Positions 57,095 to 64,000 of a DNA stretch of 64,000 nucleotides are shown here, piece after piece. Source of the stretch: Tetradesmus obliquus. Taxonomy: Eukaryota > Chlorophyta > Chlorophyceae > Sphaeropleales > Scenedesmaceae. The notes below the pieces were generated by a model. It searched no databases and was not told the origin of the DNA. It saw only the letters and a program-made list of their open reading frames with translations. Positions within the stretch are counted from its first letter, which is position 1, and each line of letters opens with the position of its first letter. The stretch is from NCBI GenBank assembly GCA_030272155.1, contig CP126193.1, forward strand, positions 3,844,001 through 3,908,000. Direction: 5' to 3'. Made by a program: the position numbers and the translations under genes.

Positions 57095-57636
57095 ACCAGC
57101 TGCTTCTGCTGCAAGTGCTGATATGCAGTAGGGCTGAAGAGTGTTGCTGCTTCGGGTGGTGAAGCAGCAGGTGACAGTGGCGGACAAGCTACCACAGGTT
57201 CACGAACGCCGACACTTAATCCTCCTTTCAATGTTTTTGAGCCGTTAGCAACTGGATCGGCAGAGAATGGGATGGAGTGTCAACCAGTGCAAGCTTCCTG
57301 ATGTTTATTGGGCTGTACGTTTGCAGTCAGCCTTCTTTACACAACAGGTAAGACGTAAGCAGGATCGCGGGGGTTGACAGAGGCCTGAGGAAACTCATGA
57401 GTAAGAAGTGACTGCCATGTCAGAGAGCGACATCAAGAACTTGGTGCTGCGCTGCAGCTGCAGAGAAGCTTAGCTATCATCGTCAATCACGTTTTATACC
57501 GACTGCGGCGTCTCAACGGCTATTCCATCTTTGGGGTGACTGCTGCACCCCGACAGCCCACCAGAGCACACCAGGCTGCATCCCGCTGCTTTGCACGTGT
57601 AGAGCTACATCTGGGACACTGACTGATACAGCAGAC
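57095..57636. promoter_or_regulatory. Head-to-head promoter region, gene 10 / Acl4-like
   Basis: 542 bp between divergent start codons. Sequence from 57200 to 57500 lacks triplet repeats. I see no firm core promoter element. Confidence 0.4.
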
Positions 57637-60242
57637 ATGCCAAAGCCGCCTGGTAACCGCAAGAAGCTCAAGGGTGCCAGTGTCAAGTCATCCACAGCAA
57701 AGCCTAAAGCCAAAGGCAGCAGCAAGGGCACAGCAAGACCTAGCCTATCGGCAGGGCAGCTGTTCGAGAGGGCACAGCAGGCACTTGCGTTCGAGCGCTA
57801 TGATGCAGCGCTTGAGTGCATGCGGGATGCGCTGCAGCTGGAGCCTGAGAACACAGACATCATTGATGCGCATGGAGCCCTGCTGGCGGAGCTTGGCCGG
57901 GTAGATGAGGCAGTGCAGGTGAGCGGCAGGGACTTGAAATGGCTTGCAGAGCATGCTTACCTGGTTTTAGCAGCAGTGCTGCTCGGAGGTTGTTGCTGCA
58001 GCCCTGCCCTGAACATGCGCAGCCTGCCGTGGCTGAGCAGGTGTTGTGCGGGTGTGTACAGGCTAGCAGCGCCAGCAGCACCATAGTAGATTTGCCAGGC
58101 ATGCCTTGAACAGCAGTCGTGCATTCGTCCCCTCAGCAGTGCTTTGCGCCCGTTGGCTTGCAGGAGCTGCAAAAGGCTGTGGCGCTGTCACCCGACACCG
58201 GCTTTGAGAAGTACATGTACCTAGGGCAGCTGCTGCAGGGGGAGGAGGCAGTTGCAGCAACGCAGAAAGGAGTGGAGCTGCTACAAGAGGTGAGCGGCAG
58301 CCATGAACAGACACAATCAGTAGCGTCGCAGCAGAAGCTGCAGCGGAAGTATGTGCGGCTTCTGTGATGGCAGCATAGACGGGCGCATAGCAATGCGCGC
58401 TGTGCCTGGCACAAAACTTGCTGACGTGTTGCAGCAGCAAGGTCATTGACCAAGTATAGACACTGCACTGATCTAGCATGTTCTTGTGCTGTGCATGGCG
58501 AGGCAACAAGCCCATTGGTTGCCGCTGCTGCTGCTGCGCAGGATGTGGAGCGCTCGCGGCAGGCTGGCCAGGGCAGCAAGGGCCCCAGCAAGCAGCTGGC
58601 TGCAGCGCTGTGCTCACTTGCAGAGATGAAGATGAGCCAAGCAGAGGACGTGGCAGCGGTGAGCTGAGGGCCTCATGCGGGGCTGCTGGACGTGGCAGCG
58701 CTGCGGGCAGCTGTGCAGCTGTGAGGCTGGGGCGGCATGCGGGCAGCCGTGCTTGCATCTGACACAGCACCACCTAGGTTGTGTCAGCCGTCCAGCCTCT
58801 GGGCTTGCAAAGCAACATCTTCTGCTGCACATAGAGTCTTGTGCTGTTTAATACGGCCATCAACCATCCAGATTCAAGCAGCAGGCTTGCTGCCACTTGT
58901 GCTGGTTCCCTGACTTCCAAGGCTGCTGGCTGCATCATGTCAAGAGCTCACTTCTGCATGCCTGCACGGTGTACACCTGCAGGTTGCTGGCGAGGCCGAA
59001 GGCCTGCTGCAGCGGGCACGCAGCGCAGACCCCAGCAGCCCTGAGCCGCTGCAGGCGCTGGCCAGCCTGCGCTATGAGCAGGGCAACTCTGAGGAGGCGC
59101 TGCAGCTGCTGAAGCAGAGCATGCAGCTGTGGTTCAAGCAGCAGCGCAGCTCGGAGGACGAGGATGATCACGGGGATGATGACGATGATGGAGATGGAGG
59201 CGAGGAGCTACCAGAAGCAGAGGTGTGCTGCTGCTGCTGCTGCTGCTGCTTTATCACACTTGCTTCACCGCAACTTGCCATCTTGCAGCGTGGCATGTTT
59301 GGCTGGCAGCCATACTGTACTTTAAGCGCACGCTCAGGCTGTTGTGAAAGAGTCAGCAGCTCGCGCGTATAGTTCAGCTCCCCCTGAAGCCTATCTGCCT
59401 GGATGCCCTAGGAACAGCTCGCAAATCATGGCGCCCTGGTTTGCTGCTGTGATGCTGGATGTACAGCAGAAGCATTGCAAGCGCCAGGCTGTTGCTCTGC
59501 GCTTGTGCAGTCAGCCAGGCGCACTTGATGCGCATTTTCTGATGCTGCGCCGTGTATGCTGCCGTCTGTTGCAGGCTGCTGCTGCTGAGTTTGCAAAGCT
59601 ACAAAAGCCCACCACCATGAGCGAAGACATGGATGAGCAGCAGCAGCAGCAGGAAGAGGGCAGCGAAGAAGAGGAGTGGGACGATGAGGAGGATGAGGAT
59701 GACATGCCGTCATACGAGTTCAGGTTTGAGTGTGCAAAGATGCTGCTGGAGCTGGACGACACCACAGAGACAGCTATACAGGTAGATGCGGTGTTGAGCT
59801 GTGCAGTAGCGCAGCTGGCTTGTGTTCTGCTGCTCTCCTAGCTGCGTCTGTCGAGTGCTCGTGCTTTGTTGCACAATGTAGTTTGGTGCAGTTGCAGGGG
59901 CTACTCCTGCACTGCTGACATGTCAGCAGCAATTTGTAGCTGCCTACTTGGTCACACATTACATTCAAGGCCTTCGTTCAATGTCTTGCTGCTGCCGTTG
60001 CCAAGCAGGTTCTTGAAGACTTGCTGGCAGAGAACGACAGCGTGCTGGACGTGTGGCACCTGCTGGGCCTGTCGTACTACAGCGGCGGCATGCTCAAGGA
60101 GGCCGAGGAGATCTGCAGCATGGGCCTGCAGCTGCTGCACAAGCAGCACGTGGGGCCAGAGGAGGACATCACACTGTCGTTCCAGGATTTGCAGTCGGCA
60201 ATCCAGGAAGCGCAGGCAGCAGCAGAGGGCGGCGAGCAGTAG
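57637..60242 (+). CDS. TPR protein, probable ribosomal protein L4 assembly chaperone (Acl4-like)
   Basis: Six exons (57637-57918, 58164-58289, 58542-58658, 58983-59222, 59575-59781, 60009-60242) join in phase 0 to 401 residues; yeast Acl4 has a similar length. The basic N-terminus (KPPGNRKKLKGASVK) precedes TPR-like helices: AGQLFERAQQALAFERYDAA, LEPENTDIIDAHGALLAELG, EPLQALASLRYEQGNSEEAL and DVWHLLGLSYYSGGMLKEAE. Two strongly acidic stretches (DEDDHGDDDDDGDGGEE and EEGSEEEEWDDEEDEDD) separate the repeats. Acl4 captures newly made uL4/Rpl4 and carries it to the pre-ribosome, and TPR plus acidic patches fit such a chaperone. Assignment rests on architecture rather than a unique motif, so another TPR protein is possible. 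Confidence 0.72.
58688..58700 (+). repeat. Short exon-edge echo: end of Acl4-like exon 3
   Basis: GGACGTGGCAGCG is identical to 58646-58658, the last 13 bases of exon 3, and lies 42 bp downstream in the intron. It is short, so support comes mainly from the recurring pattern. Confidence 0.5.
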
Positions 60243-61227
60243 CAGCGCTGTGGGAGATGTTTGGCTGCCAGCAAGCAGGCTACAGCTACGGTGCTATGTC
60301 AGTTGAGCAGGCTACTTGTCCTGCAGTGGGCAGGGATGCCTGTACCATCAAATGTTATTGCATGTTGCCTGGCCAGGACGTGCTAATTTGGTTTGGCTTG
60401 TTGGCAGAGCCAACTGGAGAAAAGTAGCTGCATATCGTTTCTGAGAGCACCTGGAGCCATGGCAGTGTGATGGTATTCTGGCACATGCTGCAGGTACGAA
60501 TGCTGTGACAGCTCAGCTTGTAGTGGCTGCAGCAGATCAGTGCCCACTGGCAGCTGTGCTTCTGGTGCGTCTGCGTGTGACCGATCAGTGTGTTTGGGCC
60601 TGTTGCCAGTGGCCCTGTAGCTGGGCATACCTCACCTCCTTGAATGATTGCGATGCAGCGCGTGTGGGGTTGTTCGCAATAATGACAAGGTATTTCTGGC
60701 ACCCTTCGTTGAACATTATGCGGACGGTGCATCATTTGCATTTGCTTTTACTTTCTGCGCCTACTTGGCTAAGCTGCAAACTCAGCAGAGACGAAGCAGT
60801 AACAGCAGCACAGATTTGAGGTCCCTTGCACTACCAGTTTGCGACTTTAAACGTGACACATACCATCACCAAGGTTGTTTCATATTGGTAGTGGCGAAGC
60901 AGTGGCGAGACCGGCGCCAGGGAGGCTTGCCAGCGACGCTGGCGAAAGGCACTCTTGCAGCTCGCACCCCTTAGCAGACTGCAGGTTGGTTTTCGCGACT
61001 TTTACGCGAGCACAAATGAGTGGGTACAACGCCCGGTGATGGACATCACCAGTACTGGACGTTGACTGTGTACAGTACCATCACCCACGCCCACAGTACA
61101 CATGCACTTACTGCAACACAGGTGCCGTAGCTGCTCACCTTTGGTTCAGCAACCAACACATACAGTGCAGCTGATCATGGCACAGTGACGCGCGGCGCAA
61201 GGGCGCTTGTAAGCCGCTGCTGCTGCC
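60243..61227. other. Intergenic: Acl4-like 3' side and promoter of gene 12
   Basis: I see no gene in this 985 bp. A small inverted repeat (GGTGATG/CATCACC, about 61035-61050) lies 180 bp upstream of the gene 12 start. There is no clear TGTAA near the Acl4-like stop. Confidence 0.45.
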
Positions 61228-64000
61228 ATGTCTCACTACCAAGGCAGTGTGGGGCCTGGCTCTCCATACAGCATGGCAGATGGCTCGCCCCGGCACGGGC
61301 CACTGCATGGAGGCGGCAGTCAGTACATGGATTCAGGTCCGTTCCAACCTTCCTTTTAAACATGCCGCTCTGCTTCGCCTGTGCGTGGCGAGATACAGAG
61401 AGTGGCTGCAGCGGTGCTCCGATGGTGTTGACAGCTGAAGTGCAGACAGATGCAGCAGCCATACATTGTGCAGCCTACAGCATAAGAATACGACAGCTGC
61501 TTGCCTCAAGTCAACAGTGCAACAGGTGCAGTTGGTCAGCCAGCATGTCATCAGCAGCCCTCTCTCACATGTGTATGTGCCGTTCATTCCCTGCCAACCC
61601 ATACTGAACAGGTACAATCGATGAGGATGAGGTGCACCTGCGAGAACAGCACGCCAACTTCCGCATGGGCGCAGGGCAGCGGCTGCAGCGGCAGGGTAGC
61701 ATGAAGAATGCAGCAATGTCAGCTGGCAGCAGGAAAGGCAGGCGGCGATGGATGGAGGGCAGCCAGGATGACTCACAAGCAGATGCAGATGCTGGCGTAG
61801 GCTCAGACCTCATACCAGCAAGCAGAGGCGAGGGCAACACAGGCCACATTGTGCGCATGAAGCGCGGTGAGGCTTGGAGCAAGTTCCTGGCGTATGAGGG
61901 CTGCTGCCAGGTGAGCAGCAGCAGACACCTGCTGAACTTGATAGTGATGTGCCCTATCATGGCCACACCAGCTGATGCATCACACTGCATGTCAGCCACC
62001 TCCATCAGTCAGCAGCCAGCAGCAACTCTTGTTTCACTACTCCAATCTCTTGTTTTACTACTCCATTCTCTTGTTTTACTACTCCATTCTTACGGCTGCT
62101 GCAGGTGTGCATGAAGGAGGGTGCACGTGGCCTGCCTGAGGCTGCCTACTTCCTCAGCTCAGGCTGTGAGCCGCTGCGGGTGGGCTTGGGCATCACCAAC
62201 CTGCTGCTGCCGCAAGTCATGGCCATGCACATGGCGTCAGCAGTGGACTCGGGCAGCCCCGCCATTGACCTCGGCAATGAGATCGTGTGGGACGACTTCG
62301 ATGCAGATGACAGGAAGCTCAGCGCTGCAGCCTTCATGAACCACATGAGTGTGATGCGGGTGAGCAGAGGAGCAATTGACCAGCTCTGAACACAATGAGC
62401 GCAAGTACACCGCAGTAGTTGCAGCAGGCGTGTTCTGCTGCTTGGTTGTAACTCTATCTTGCAGTTAGCCTCATAACAGCTGCTTCAGCATCAGAATAAG
62501 ATTATGTGCTACTGCAGGCAGTGTTCGTTTCATGTTGACCTCTGGCAGCCACAGCTGCAATGCACACATCACGTTTGGTATAATCCTGATGTGGTTGGCT
62601 GTTGTGTTGCTGGCAGGTGCGCGTTGCACGCCTGGAGCTGCCGCAGACTGGCAACGTGCTGTCGCGCTTGGTGTGCCGCAACACAGACTACAGCAGGGTC
62701 ACTGTGCACTTCAGGATGGTGCCGGTGGTGGACCTGCGCAACCCTGTTGACATGCCCTTCAGGCTGCGCAAGGACGGCGCAGTGCTGCCCGGCTCCCCAG
62801 TGTTTGACCTGCAGCCTGACCACGCCAACCACGAGGTCATCCTGGAGGTCATGTCGGGCACTGAGGTGCTGGCAAGGTGAGTGGCAGAAAGGGTGGATTG
62901 TTGTTGGCGAGGAGATTTGCGGGCCAGGCCAGCAGCTATAGTCGACAGTACGGACCCAACATTGGTGCTGCCAGCAAGCCAGGTTGTCTTGGCATGCACC
63001 ATTCCTGTGCGTGCACGGCAGCGCTGCGTTGACACAGAACCTGGCCAACAACCGGTGTGTGCTGTCTGTTGGTTTGGTTGCATGCTGCAGGGGCAAGATC
63101 TCCTGCAAGCGGCTGTGGCAGATCGGCATGGAGCACGGCGCAGAGGATGACTACTATGAGGACGATGAGAGCGAAGCAGACGTCAACATCGGCGCGCCCA
63201 AGAGCATCTGCAACTGGCTCAAGGGCCCTGGCGAGGGAGCAGCCATGGGCAACAGCGGCACAGGCCTCTGGGTGAACGTGTTTGACAGCGGGCCAAACCC
63301 GGGCAAGGTGAGCTGCAGCAGTAGATGCAGCAGCTTGCGAGGCTTCCAGCAACCACATCCTGCAAGCTAATCTGCAGTATGATTACCCTGCAAGCAACAG
63401 ACGGATGCCACCCTCTCAATTTGCATCTGTGGCAGCTGAACCAAGGCTTGGCTGAACCTCTGTATCTCTCGGCCAGTGTTTTGCATGGCGCAAGCGAACA
63501 ATGTATTTTGGGTGCTGCTTGGCTGCTGGCGCTCGGGCAGGTGCTGCTGATGGTGCAGCGCACGCAGCGCGAGCTGCCTGGCTATGAGGGCCCTCGGGAG
63601 GAAGCCACCCAGGACAAGGGCACACTCAAAGTCAGCAGCTGCCAGGCGTACGACTACCTCCTGCTGGCGGCGCTTAAGGCGCAGGTGAGCAGCAGCAGAA
63701 GGATGCAAGTGAATGCCTTTCAGTAAATTATTGAGATCAACTTTGCTTGCTGACATACGACAGGCCTGCTCAGCTTCCATGTGCTTAGTGTGTCTCCGCT
63801 CATGTGCTTTTATGGGCTGCCCTCGCTTGTATTTGCAGGGCTGCAACGAGCGGCGGTTGGATGTCTCCGGCGAGTGGGCCTGGCTGCTGCAGGCGTTTGC
63901 GTCACAGTACGGCGTGCGCAGCAACTATGCAGTCATGACGCACCTGCGCTGGGTGCTGCGGCCAGGCGTGGCCAGCGTGAGCCAGAACTGCTTCGACCTG
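61228..64000 (+). CDS. Uncharacterised protein with a C2-like domain (partial, runs off the window)
   Basis: Seven exons are visible (61228-61336, 61612-61910, 62105-62359, 62617-62876, 63091-63307, 63541-63684, 63839 to the edge), all in frame. Features in order: a Gly/Ser/Pro-rich start (MSHYQGSVGPGSPYSMADG); a charged low-complexity segment; a helical part (GAWSKFLAYEGC-like, then ARGLPEAAYFLSSGCEPLRV); a beta-rich segment RVARLELPQTGNVLSRLV to HEVILEVMSGTEVLARGKI that resembles a C2-type sandwich; then CNERRLDVSGEWAWLLQAFA and QYGVRSNYAVMTHLRWVL. The last block recalls a conserved but unnamed land-plant family with a C2-like domain and a motif of the form W-W-L-x2-F-A-x3-Y-G-V. I cannot name it. 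The 3' part is missing. Confidence 0.75.
62032..62092 (+). repeat. 21-bp tandem repeat, about 3 copies, just upstream of an acceptor
   Basis: The unit is TTTTACTACTCCATTCTCTTG. It is pyrimidine-rich and ends about 10 bp before the CTGCAG acceptor of exon 3 of gene 12, so it forms the polypyrimidine tract. Confidence 0.9.

Overview
The window is nuclear DNA of a green alga (Chlorophyta). The evidence is as follows. The genes are packed with introns bounded by GT-AG, with a strikingly uniform acceptor (usually CTGCAG or TTGCAG). Proteins carry long Ala/Gln/Ser runs encoded by CAG/GCA/AGC triplets. TGTAA, the polyadenylation signal typical of green algae, follows several stop codons. One protein has a plausible chloroplast transit peptide. 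The triplet-rich, intron-rich style would suit a chlorophycean such as a member of the Sphaeropleales, but that placement is inference.

Layout. I find twelve genes in the order - - + + - + - + + - + +. (1) 1694-5972 minus, membrane-anchored alpha/beta hydrolase. (2) 6990-9766 minus, SNAPC1/SNAP43-like subunit of the snRNA promoter factor. (3) 10264-21111 plus, cohesin SMC3 in 27 exons. (4) 22515-27746 plus, secreted PQQ-type sugar (sorbosone/pyranose) dehydrogenase. (5) 29811-33512 minus, U2AF65-like RS-RRM-UHM splicing factor. (6) about 34944-42566 plus, Ubp8/USP22-type deubiquitinase with a very large insert and a CXXC-like finger. (7) 44375-45322 minus, plastid DnaJ-type zinc-finger protein. 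(8) 45790-46996 plus, EMC8/9. (9) 48273-51538 plus, pyruvate kinase. (10) 53448-57094 minus, a 430-residue protein I do not recognise. (11) 57637-60242 plus, TPR chaperone resembling yeast Acl4. (12) 61228 to the window end plus, an incomplete gene of a C2-like uncharacterised family. Exon joins were built by hand from splice signals and reading phase. For SMC3, pyruvate kinase, the dehydrogenase, the splicing factor, gene 10 and the Acl4-like gene, every join keeps frame and total length agrees with the family where one is known.

Functionally this is housekeeping DNA: chromosome cohesion, snRNA transcription, splicing, histone deubiquitination, ribosome assembly, ER membrane insertion and glycolysis, plus one unusual secreted oxidoreductase. 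There is no operon logic, but three gene pairs are tightly head to head (2/3, 7/8, 10/11; gaps of about 470-540 bp).

The most unusual signal is in the introns. In at least five of the genes, on both strands, an intron contains a diverged copy (about 20-65 bp) of a neighbouring exon edge together with its splice site. Copies of exon starts always lie upstream of the true exon, and copies of exon ends always lie downstream, typically 40-290 bp away. The SMC3 hinge exon has two clear and one doubtful decayed copies. This pattern of 'exon-edge echoes' is what repeated short tandem duplication across splice junctions would leave, and similar duplications occur between genes. Minisatellites of 19-36 bp, two long hairpin elements and one possible SINE/LINE tail complete the repeat content.
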